Assembly: GCA_963975425.1 (NCBI GenBank)
Contig: CAXBGS010000009.1
Location: forward strand, 248,001-312,000
DNA length: 64,000 bases
Reading direction: 5' to 3'
DNA from: CAXBGS01 sp963975425
GTDB lineage: Bacteria; Planctomycetota; Planctomycetia; Pirellulales; Pirellulaceae
Part shown: one piece after another, positions 1 to 7,368 of the stretch
Position numbering within the stretch: position 1 is the first letter of the stretch
Layout of the letters: each line of letters starts with the position of its first letter
Program-made: the position numbers and the translations under genes
Notes under the pieces: generated by a model
The model's database searches: none
Told to the model about the DNA's origin: nothing
What the model saw: only the letters and a program-made list of their open reading frames with translations

Positions 1-237
1 ATTGAAATTCGGTCGGCTAGCGGGACGGCTGGCGCCCATGTTCGGAATGCTCGGACGCGCCGAGACTCCTCCGCCGCCGAAGCTCCCGCCACCTCCAAAA
101 CTTCTGCCCCCGCCTCCTCCGCCCAGACTGCGACCACCGCCGCCACCGCCGCCGCGAAATCCTCGTCCGGAAAGGTCAACCGGGAACAGCAGCACGGCCG
201 CTAGAAACGCCAAAGTCCCTAATCGCATTGGTTTCAT
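1..237 (-). CDS. Gly-rich secreted protein, N-terminal part (cut by window edge)
   Basis: The frame opens at an ATG at 237 and runs off the left edge, so only the first 79 residues are visible. It starts with a short basic n-region and a hydrophobic stretch (LGTLAFLAAVLLF), which looks like a signal peptide, followed by a run of Gly with interspersed Arg, Ser and Phe (residues about 26-56) and then a Ser/Arg/Pro-rich stretch. The gene lies 18 bp downstream of the SnoaL-like gene on the same strand, so the two are probably co-transcribed. Low-complexity Gly-rich exported proteins are common in Planctomycetes, but the family cannot be named from this fragment. Confidence 0.7.
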   Translation of the reverse strand, partial: MKPMRLGTLAFLAAVLLFPVDLSGRGFRGGGGGGGRSLGGGGGGRSFGGGGSFGGGGVSARPSIPNMGASRPASRPNFN

Positions 238-255
238 CGTTCGTGTTTCTCGTGG

Positions 256-1167
256 CTATTCTTGTGATACGGATAAATCGGTTGCTTTGCCCGTGACACG
301 AACGATCTTCACGCTCGGGCCGGCGGGTTGAGGTTGTCCGTCGATTTCGTGACCCAGCAATTGCATCGTGAATGCGTCTTCATCGATTCGCTGCATCGAG
401 TAGGTGCCCGTGGCCGTTTCTCCGGTTGCCAACTGTTGTACTGACTTTGCCAGCCAGCCATCGCTTTGACGCGTCCATTGCGCTTCGCCAAAGGAACCAT
501 CGGAATTGAACGACCAACTGCGGATCGTCTGTGCGGTCGTATCCCAACCGATCACTTGCGTACCTTGCATTGCGACGCCGGATGCTGTTTGTACGGAAAA
601 AGAACGCAATAAAAATGCCTTGTTGGCAGACCACCGAAACGTCGTTGACACTTTGGTTTCACCCGCATCATCAACCCATTCACCAATCAACCACTCAAGT
701 TCGCGAAGGGGCGAGGTGGACGCGTCCGCTATCGGCAGCGACATTTCCTCGATGGAATCGAACATCCATTTATCATGCTGATGAACCAGAATTGCGATGA
801 ATGACGAAACGAGCGGTTCGGCTCGACCTGAAACGACGGTTGTTTCACCATCAATACTTACCACATCGGGTGTGATGAATTTCAGCCGATCGATCTTTGC
901 CGAAAGCTTGACTTCGGTTTGATCCTTTAGCACGTCCGCAATATCGGCTTCGATCGCCTTGCGACCTTCCGTGCGTTCACCCGTTTCGCGGTCCGTGTGC
1001 GTTCCGTTTTCGGTCCAGTAGGAACCCATGCTTTCCGCATCGCGCGAGTTGAACGCATCGACGTAATCCGACAGTGTTTTTCGCACTGCCAAGTCGTCCG
1101 CGTTGACACTCGGTGAAGAGAGCAAGCTCGTTGCTGTCAGCAGCACGGCCGTACCAAGAAACTTCAT
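256..1167 (-). CDS. Secreted SnoaL/DUF4440-like protein
   Basis: A 303-residue exported protein. Residues 1-23 form a signal peptide ending at an Ala (VNA-DD). Residues about 24-140 resemble the SnoaL/NTF2-like fold of the SgcJ/EcaC type: an early DYVDAFNSRDAESMGSYW segment followed by beta strands and a closing WMFDSIEE strand. Residues about 150-290 form a second beta-rich domain with regularly spaced Trp (LEWLIGEWVDD, GWDTTAQTIRSW), similar to lipocalin-like DUFs often fused to DUF4440 in Planctomycetes. No catalytic residues can be assigned. It is first in a two-gene unit with the Gly-rich gene. Function unknown; the family assignment is moderately secure. Confidence 0.8.
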   Translation of the reverse strand: MKFLGTAVLLTATSLLSSPSVNADDLAVRKTLSDYVDAFNSRDAESMGSYWTENGTHTDRETGERTEGRKAIEADIADVLKDQTEVKLSAKIDRLKFITPDVVSIDGETTVVSGRAEPLVSSFIAILVHQHDKWMFDSIEEMSLPIADASTSPLRELEWLIGEWVDDAGETKVSTTFRWSANKAFLLRSFSVQTASGVAMQGTQVIGWDTTAQTIRSWSFNSDGSFGEAQWTRQSDGWLAKSVQQLATGETATGTYSMQRIDEDAFTMQLLGHEIDGQPQPAGPSVKIVRVTGKATDLSVSQE

Positions 1168-1780
1168 CGAAGCAGCCTCGTTCGTAAATGTCTAAGAATC
1201 GGCGCAAGTGAATGTTGGAAGTGACCTTCATGTTACCGGGATGGCAAGCAGAGACGACGGCAAGCAGAGATATCGCAAAGCATTCGCCCCCATCGCAACG
1301 TTGTCACATCCCAACGTATCCGACGGGCAATCTTCACTCCAGCAGATCCCATGCAGCTGATGCACGTTTCTGGATTTAGATCCCGGAGCTCTGGATTTAG
1401 ATTCCGGAGCGCCTGGCACATCGCTTTGCATATCAAACGCAAACGGTTACGCGACGGCGAAATTAGAGGTGGTTGCTTGTTCAGGTCTCCGCAGCATCGA
1501 CATGAAGAATCGCGGTAGATATCGCGATAGATTCTGTGCGCTGACAATCAACCAGTAGCCTCCGCTACTTACGTAAAACAGGATGCTTGGAACTCGATCC
1601 CGTCACAGTTGTGACAATCCGTCTCACTTTCGAAGCAATCATCCAGAGGTCAACGACGACCAACCGTTTGGCGTGCACAAAGAGTTTCATCGAGAAGTTT
1701 TATCGAACGATCGATTCGAAGATGAATCGTTACTCAACGCGCGGTTGTCATGTTGATGTCTAATTGAGTGCGCCCAAATT
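1168..1780. other. 613-bp intergenic stretch with two small direct repeats
   Basis: No convincing gene was found here; the short open frames on the minus strand lack coding-like composition. The segment holds a 12-bp direct repeat (1243-1254 and 1259-1270, GGCAAGCAGAGA) and a 21-bp tandem duplication (1369-1410). It separates two minus-strand genes, so it should carry the promoter of the SnoaL-like gene and the 3' end of the porin transcript. No clear terminator hairpin was seen. Confidence 0.5.
1369..1410. repeat. 21-bp tandem duplication (2 copies)
   Basis: Copies at 1369-1389 and 1390-1410 begin TCTGGATTTAGAT and end CCGGAGC. They abut directly and differ at one base. Intergenic. Confidence 0.85.
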
Positions 1781-3268
1781 TTAGAAACTAAGCTGTAACT
1801 GGGTTCGGTATAGCCAGCCATCATCGCCTCGGTTGATGTCGAGGGTCGATGAGTTGATGGTCGCACCGTTCAAATAAGTGGCGTCCATTGTCAGCTTTGC
1901 ATGCTGCTCGCGAAAATACCAAACCCAGCCGCCGGCAATCTCATCGGAACTCTCGTCCACCGTACCGAGCGTGCCAGAGTTGCCGGCAACCCGCGACCAA
2001 CGCGAAATCAACTCTAGTTTTTTTGGAATCAGAAACTGTCCGCATTGAACCCAGAAACCGTGATCGAATAGCTCGGGAACACTGTCGCCGCGGAACCCAT
2101 TGATGCTGCGAAAATAGTATTCGCCTGTCATCGATAGTCCACGATATTTCAGCGACGCATCGATCGAGTACAGCGCTACGTCATAGCTTTGTACTCCCGG
2201 TGGCAAAAGCGTGGAAAGCTGAGCCCCCGAGTCGACGGTTCGCAGCGAATCGAATTCGGTCGCCCCTCTACGATCAATCGTCGTCGTGGCGAATCCTGCT
2301 CCGACCCGAGTTGCCAGTGTTCTGTGGTGACTAAGATCCGCGAGGTGTCCTAGTCCCCATTGGCCCAGTGGAAACAGGTAAATGCGTCCCGAGAACGCGT
2401 TGTTATTATCCAACGTTCCGCTGCTGCCTGTTTCAGCGCCGCCGGTCACCAATCCGTTGAAGACAGCCAATTCCCAGTGAATCGGTAGGGGCAGACGGTT
2501 GGTCGCGCCATAAAGTCCGAACGCAAGGCTGCGATTGACGTCAAAATAGGTGCTGGACATGGATCGGTCGGCGAATTCCAACTGCTTGCCACTGAGTTGC
2601 CGAGCAAGCGAGAACGGCATCTTGTAAAGGCCGGTCTTCAATCCAAGAGTGCCGCGGTCACAATTCCATAGTTTGTGCGCAAAGTCGTATTTAAAGTAGT
2701 AGTCCAAGATCCGCAGGCTGTCGCTGACGTTGCTGCGGCCATCAAGTTGGACGAAGTAGGAAAGGTCCGAACTGAAAGCGTGCCCCGAGAAAACGATACG
2801 AGCGCGTTTAAGTTGTAACTGATTCAGATCCTGGCCACCGTTGTTGGAATTGAAAACGGTGTTTCGCAGTTGCCCCCAACCGTTTATCTTCAGTCGGTAA
2901 GGATAGTCGTCGATTCCCAGCCGAAGATTTTGTTCACTTGCGATCACAAAACCGTTGTCGTATCCCACGCCGATCAGCGGTTGGTACGCGTGATCCTCTG
3001 TGTCGAGAGGTGATGCTGCGAAACGGAAGTCGTCGGCTTTGGATAAATCAGGCGAAAGATCGATTTGCTCGGTGAGTCCCGGTTCCGGCAAAGACGATAA
3101 CGCTAAGCTGAGTGACGAGTCGATCGCGCTGTCTGAAGATTGCAAATCGCCTGGCGACTGCAATTCCAACCGTGACATTGAGTCATTTGAGTGTACGCTC
3201 GGTGACAGAAGAGCGGCGATTGCGAAGAGGCTGCGGCGAATCCAGTCTGGCCGTGCGAGTTTCCTCAT
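1781..3268 (-). CDS. Outer-membrane porin, phosphate-selective OprO/OprP type
   Basis: A 495-residue protein with a signal peptide (residues 1 to about 27, RRSLFAIAALLSPSVHS) and a low-complexity Ser/Leu-rich lead of about 80 residues. From about residue 105 it shows the alternating pattern of a beta-barrel, including YRLKINGWGQLRN, LKRARIVFSGHAFSSDLSYFVQLDG and a closing strand LYRTQLQLSF ending in Phe, the usual C-terminal outer-membrane signal. The RARI-FSG and YFVQLDG segments match the phosphate-selective porin O/P family, which is widely used in Planctomycetes for anion or general solute uptake. It is monocistronic and divergent from the flippase-like gene. Substrate is not deducible. 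Confidence 0.8.
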   Translation of the reverse strand: MRKLARPDWIRRSLFAIAALLSPSVHSNDSMSRLELQSPGDLQSSDSAIDSSLSLALSSLPEPGLTEQIDLSPDLSKADDFRFAASPLDTEDHAYQPLIGVGYDNGFVIASEQNLRLGIDDYPYRLKINGWGQLRNTVFNSNNGGQDLNQLQLKRARIVFSGHAFSSDLSYFVQLDGRSNVSDSLRILDYYFKYDFAHKLWNCDRGTLGLKTGLYKMPFSLARQLSGKQLEFADRSMSSTYFDVNRSLAFGLYGATNRLPLPIHWELAVFNGLVTGGAETGSSGTLDNNNAFSGRIYLFPLGQWGLGHLADLSHHRTLATRVGAGFATTTIDRRGATEFDSLRTVDSGAQLSTLLPPGVQSYDVALYSIDASLKYRGLSMTGEYYFRSINGFRGDSVPELFDHGFWVQCGQFLIPKKLELISRWSRVAGNSGTLGTVDESSDEIAGGWVWYFREQHAKLTMDATYLNGATINSSTLDINRGDDGWLYRTQLQLSF

Positions 3269-3374
3269 GGCTTCGGGGATACATCATACGAATCGAGGAA
3301 ATTGAGCCGTCGCGGCCACCGCAAGACTGATCCATATCCCAGGATCGGCATAACCAGCACTGTTTCTCAACTCG

Positions 3375-4682
3375 ATGATGAATAATCGCACAGAAAGTCT
3401 TGCTCGGGTGCCGCTCTTTCTCGTCATCGCCAACGTCGTTGGCGTCTTGATCGGCTATGCAATCACCATTCTCTTGGCGCGGTCGCTCTCTCATGGTGAA
3501 TTCGAGCAATACATTGGCGCGGTCGCCACGCTCGGGCTGTTGGCGTCGGCGGCGGAAGGGGGATTTGGGAAGTATGGCTTGAAGATCGTGCCGGTGTACA
3601 TCGCCAATCAGAGCATCGATTTGCTGGCCGGATACATGCGATTCGCTCTGTTCGGCAGCCTGGTCATGAGCGTGGTGCTGGGCTGGATCGCGGCGAGTAT
3701 CGAAACCCCGATGCGTACGGGCAATACAGAAAACTTGATTTTGCTGGCCATCGTGTTTCTGCCGGCGATGGCCGGCGTTGGCGTCACCGTCGATTTGTTG
3801 TTGTCCTTTCGGATGGCCGTGATTGCGACTTTGATCTCTAGGATCTTGGTTCCCTTAACCACGCTATCGTTAGTCGTTGTGAATCTCGCGATGGCCGAGA
3901 TCACACCGCTTCGCGCGGTGCTCAGTTTCGCAACCGGCAGCTTGGTCGGGTTCCTGCTAGCGCTCGTCCTCTGTTTAAGGAAATCCAGATCGCTGACTTC
4001 ACGAGTTTCCGCGACAACCGATTTGTTTCAGTGGATCACGGAGAGTCTGTCGTTCTGGGCCTTCGGTTTCTTAACCGCCTGGATCTTTCGCGCAACGCTG
4101 GTACTGACGCACTATTTGCCGCACGGACGCGATGATTTGGCAATGCTGGCGCCCGCACTGGAAACCGGTTGCCTGATCTTGCTGCTGTCGAAGTCAACCG
4201 ACAAGTTTTATCAGCCGGCGATGTCGGTGATCTTGGCGACAAGCGATTGGGAACATGGAGTGAGATTTAGACGAAATCGGTATATCTTTGTGGGGTACGG
4301 CGTGATCGCGTTCTTGGCGGTTATCTTGTTGTTTGGTGATCAAATCCTTGGTCTTTATGGCAAGGATTTTGGCTCCGCCTATCCCGAACTGTGCCTGATT
4401 GCAATCGGTTCAAGTATCTGGACCTTGTTCTCGTTGGCACCGGCGTTCTTACAATTCGCAGGGGAAAGAAAGGTTTTGCTTTTCTCGTTACTTGGGCACG
4501 GCACGCTGCTGGCGGTATTGACGGTCGGCCTGCTTCCCACGTTCGGCGCCACCGGTGCCGCCGCTGCATTCACGATTTCGATCAGCTCGCTGGCGATCGT
4601 CAACGTGTTCTTGGCGAATCAGCGGTTCCGAAAAATGGAGTTTGAAGTCAACGGGGCAACGGCGATCGACCGGGACGATTGA
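3375..4682 (+). CDS. Polysaccharide flippase-like integral membrane protein (Wzx/MATE fold)
   Basis: A 435-residue polytopic protein with around twelve hydrophobic segments spaced as in polysaccharide transporters of the MOP superfamily. The first helix pair is typical (FLVIANVVGVLIGYAITILLARSLSHGEFEQYI), and late helices include ATGAAAAFTISISSLAIVNVFL. Such proteins flip undecaprenyl-linked glycans across the inner membrane. No glycosyltransferase genes are adjacent, so it is an orphan; the Wza-type export gene near 48 kb and the epimerase near 36 kb are the only other envelope-polysaccharide candidates here. The start at 3375 (ATG ATG) is followed by a short polar n-terminus and fits. Confidence 0.75.
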   Translation: MMNNRTESLARVPLFLVIANVVGVLIGYAITILLARSLSHGEFEQYIGAVATLGLLASAAEGGFGKYGLKIVPVYIANQSIDLLAGYMRFALFGSLVMSVVLGWIAASIETPMRTGNTENLILLAIVFLPAMAGVGVTVDLLLSFRMAVIATLISRILVPLTTLSLVVVNLAMAEITPLRAVLSFATGSLVGFLLALVLCLRKSRSLTSRVSATTDLFQWITESLSFWAFGFLTAWIFRATLVLTHYLPHGRDDLAMLAPALETGCLILLLSKSTDKFYQPAMSVILATSDWEHGVRFRRNRYIFVGYGVIAFLAVILLFGDQILGLYGKDFGSAYPELCLIAIGSSIWTLFSLAPAFLQFAGERKVLLFSLLGHGTLLAVLTVGLLPTFGATGAAAAFTISISSLAIVNVFLANQRFRKMEFEVNGATAIDRDD

Positions 4683-4722
4683 GAGCATGCGCGGGCGTCG
4701 CCGCGGTTCCGGTCGTATGAAT

Positions 4723-5715
4723 TCACAGCTTGCGCGACCTGCGGACGCCCACGATCTTGAATCCTGGATATTGCTGCTGAACCATTTGTGACGCGATATC
4801 GCTATTGTCGGCTTGGACCATCACACTCATCGTGCGTCCGCCGTCACCGGGTCGCCTTAGCATGACTTCCCAAATCGTTATCAGTCCCGTCGCTCGCGCG
4901 AGCATCCCCAATTTCAGCATCTCGATCTGTTGTCGGTTCTGTCGATCGCGTTGATATTCATTTGCGGTGGATTGGATCATCAAGTCTTCTCGATTGCGCG
5001 CTTCGTCATCGTCTGAATGCGCAAGCCAATATTCCCATCCGGGCTTCAGTATCGAAAGTTCTTCTTGAGCGAAAAGAAAGAACGGCACGCCGATGATGTC
5101 GCCGCTTTCGAGTTCCATCAGTACGCCTTCGAGCGGATATGTCTTAACGTCCGCGCCAAGTCCCTTTGCCCATGCCTGTAACTGCCGCTCGTCTTCCAGA
5201 TTTTCGTTCTCAAGATGTGAGAGTATCTTTAAGATCAGTTTTTGATGCAGTTGATCGATTCGCGAGAAAGGTTGATCATTGATGAACACCTTGCCAAGCT
5301 GTCGTTGCACGGCAAGTAGTTTCTTTCCGTATGCCAGCACGCGACCGCGGAACTTCAAACCGTCTTTCGACGTCCACGTCTGCATCTCATCGGCGGATGG
5401 CTTTGTTGTTGAGTCAGCTTGTTTTGATTTAACGAACGCTTGGTCCTCTGCGGATAACTCGGAAAGTTCAACCGCAAGGAGTCGCCCCGATGCGGTCTTC
5501 AGTACGACCGTGGTTTCGTTATAGCCGATCGCCTCGGCTTCGATTTTGAACTGACCGTGGGTGTCGGACCAGGATCTCGCGTGGGCATGCGGCGTTACGC
5601 CAAGTACTACGAGAATGCACAGTACAGGCATGCAGAGTTTGGGCATGCAAAGTACGGGCATGCAAAGTACGGGCGGCGAAACGAATCCCGGCAATGATAT
5701 TCGAAGCATTTTCAT
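4723..5715 (-). CDS. Secreted SHD1-domain protein
   Basis: A 330-residue exported protein. The signal peptide (residues 1 to about 46) contains an unusual run of the pentapeptide (V/K)LCMP, then ILVVLGVTPHAHA. Residues about 48-100 form an SLA1-homology-1 (SHD1) domain: RSWSDTHGQFKIEAEAIG, then VVLKTASGRLLAVELSELS and a DQAFV end. A second weaker copy starts at MQTWTSKDGLKFRGRVLAYG. The C-terminal third is helical and ends with SQMVQQQYPGFKIVGVRR, a form seen in other planctomycete proteins. SHD1 domains bind short peptide signals in fungi; in Planctomycetes they occur in many secreted proteins of unknown role. Convergent with the flippase-like gene, 40 bp away. Confidence 0.8.
   Translation of the reverse strand: MKMLRISLPGFVSPPVLCMPVLCMPKLCMPVLCILVVLGVTPHAHARSWSDTHGQFKIEAEAIGYNETTVVLKTASGRLLAVELSELSAEDQAFVKSKQADSTTKPSADEMQTWTSKDGLKFRGRVLAYGKKLLAVQRQLGKVFINDQPFSRIDQLHQKLILKILSHLENENLEDERQLQAWAKGLGADVKTYPLEGVLMELESGDIIGVPFFLFAQEELSILKPGWEYWLAHSDDDEARNREDLMIQSTANEYQRDRQNRQQIEMLKLGMLARATGLITIWEVMLRRPGDGGRTMSVMVQADNSDIASQMVQQQYPGFKIVGVRRSRKL
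5613..5672 (-). repeat. 15-bp tandem repeat inside a signal-peptide coding region (4 units)
   Basis: Units lie at 5613-5627, 5628-5642, 5643-5657 and 5658-5672 (last two identical, GCATGCAAAGTACGG on the plus strand). The 15-bp period keeps frame and encodes (V/K)LCMP pentads in the h-region of the SHD1 protein. Confidence 0.9.
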
Positions 5716-5914
5716 TCGCTTTCAGTGAGTGGTCGGGCGAATCCTTGAATGAAACAGATGCGATATTATAGGCGTTTTCGCTGTTATGGACGAACGATGA
5801 TCAACGATTGGTTGTGAAAGGTAATAGCAGCGAGTACCTTGACGTTCCCCCAGTTTTGCGGGTTTTGAATCGTAGGGTTTAGTGTTTTCGATCTTCTGAC
5901 AAGAGGCTGCACCG

Positions 5915-7327
5915 ATGACGGCAATCAATCGTATTGGACTTTTGGTATTCGTCACGACGGTGACTTGGGGGCTTGGTTCGAGCGCGGAGGAGCCGAAACT
6001 CGCAAAGCTCTTAGAGCGTTCTCCATCGCCCGCCAATGCGATCGCTTATATGCATCTGCCGTCGCTAAACAAGTTGATGGCGGCAGCGAAGATGCCGGCA
6101 AAGTTGTCTGAAAACGTCGAAGAGATTTGGTTGGTATCTGAATTGGATACCGCGAACTTGAGGCCACGTTGGGAGGCCGGCTATGGCACGATGCGCCAGG
6201 ATGTTAATGCCGATACGCTTGCCAAAACGGTCGGCGGATATGTGGACACCGTTGCCGCACATCAAGTCGTGTGGTCGCCGAGGCAATCATATCTCGTGCC
6301 GCTAACGGATCAACGACTTGGGTTCTTGCGTCCCGCGAATCGATCATTGCTTTCTCAATGGATTGATCCGGGTGTGAACATTAGTTACTCCGGTTACCTC
6401 GTCCAGCAATCAAAACAGCCCGAGGAGTTTTTGTCTTTGATGTTGGCGGTTGATTTAGCCGACTGTTTTTCGCCCGTCGCGATTCAACAACGCCTGGCGG
6501 ATTACCAATCATTGAAGGCTCAGAAACCAGCAACCGTCGCCAGTATTCTTGCTTCCGTCAAAGGGGTCAGCATCATCATCGGTCGCCGAAGTTTGTCCGA
6601 ATGTATCTTCGCCGTCGAGTTCGAAAAATCGCCGGCAAGTCTAACACCGATCGCGAGCGAATTGTTGGCGGAAATGCTGGACCGAAACGGCACGGCGGCA
6701 CCAGAGGTTCTGTCTTGGAAAGTGAAGGTCGATGGCAATACGCTCTCGTTCCAAGGATCGATCTTGGAAGATTCACTTGATAATCTTTTGGGTATCTTCA
6801 GTTTAGGAAACGAAGCCGAAAGTGTTGCAAATTCGATGGGCAAGCAGGCCTCGCTCGGAACGTCCGGGTCGGATCAGACTGCTTATCGAAGCAAACACTA
6901 TTTCGACGAAGTCGGATCGATCATTGATCGTGTGCGAAAACACAAAGCCCAATCGACGGGCGGCCGCGCGCTGTGGAATGACCAACAGGCGCGTCGTATC
7001 GACGAGATGAGCACTCTGAATGTTGATCCGCAAGTGGTCGATTATGCCGCCAATGTTGCCGAGATACTTCGGGGTAATGCGTTGACGATCCGATCGACCA
7101 ATATCGCCGCTGGACAAGCCAAGACGCGTCAGGGGGCTAGCCGCGGGTACTACGGAAGCGGTTATGGATACAACAACGCATATGACGTTGCGGCAAGTAA
7201 ACGCGTCACCAATGCAAATGCGAGAGGGGCGGCCTACTCGGACTACACAAGCATTTTGTCGAAGATCGACCAAATGACGGCGGACCTGCGTCGCGCGATG
7301 ACGGAAAAATACAAGCTGCAGTTCTAA
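5915..7327 (+). CDS. Secreted protein of unknown function
   Basis: A 470-residue protein with a clear signal peptide (residues 1-24, IGLLVFVTTVTWGLGSSA). The mature part begins with a lead common in planctomycete exported proteins (LLERSPSPANAIAYMHLPSLNKLM), followed by alternating helix and strand segments without recognisable catalytic motifs. Near residues 405-425 there is a Gly/Tyr/Asn-rich patch (RGYYGSGYGYNN) and the protein ends in a basic helix. Its layout recalls the periplasmic part of the pseudokinase gene near 33.7 kb (both describe a scored series of domains after a LERSP/LLPPGP-like lead), but similarity is too weak to claim homology. Divergent from the SHD1 gene with about 200 bp between them. 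Confidence 0.7.
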   Translation: MTAINRIGLLVFVTTVTWGLGSSAEEPKLAKLLERSPSPANAIAYMHLPSLNKLMAAAKMPAKLSENVEEIWLVSELDTANLRPRWEAGYGTMRQDVNADTLAKTVGGYVDTVAAHQVVWSPRQSYLVPLTDQRLGFLRPANRSLLSQWIDPGVNISYSGYLVQQSKQPEEFLSLMLAVDLADCFSPVAIQQRLADYQSLKAQKPATVASILASVKGVSIIIGRRSLSECIFAVEFEKSPASLTPIASELLAEMLDRNGTAAPEVLSWKVKVDGNTLSFQGSILEDSLDNLLGIFSLGNEAESVANSMGKQASLGTSGSDQTAYRSKHYFDEVGSIIDRVRKHKAQSTGGRALWNDQQARRIDEMSTLNVDPQVVDYAANVAEILRGNALTIRSTNIAAGQAKTRQGASRGYYGSGYGYNNAYDVAASKRVTNANARGAAYSDYTSILSKIDQMTADLRRAMTEKYKLQF

Positions 7328-7368
7328 GGTGTTCGCGGCGGCGATCTTGACGTACTGCACGGTCCGAC

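Noticed and set aside
2..331. Plus-strand frame rich in Pro (PPPPKLPPPPKLLPPPPPP)
   Set aside because: It is the antisense of the Gly-rich minus-strand protein, which has a signal peptide and a proper ATG; the Pro runs come from complementing Gly codons.
1233..1547. 104-codon minus-strand frame in the gap next to the porin
   Set aside because: It passes through the 21-bp duplication and has Arg/Cys-rich, non-protein-like composition with no homology signs.
4683..4760. GGGCGTC ... GACGCCC inverted repeat between the flippase-like and SHD1 genes
   Set aside because: Arms are short, the loop is about 40 nt and there is no T-run, so a shared terminator is not supported.
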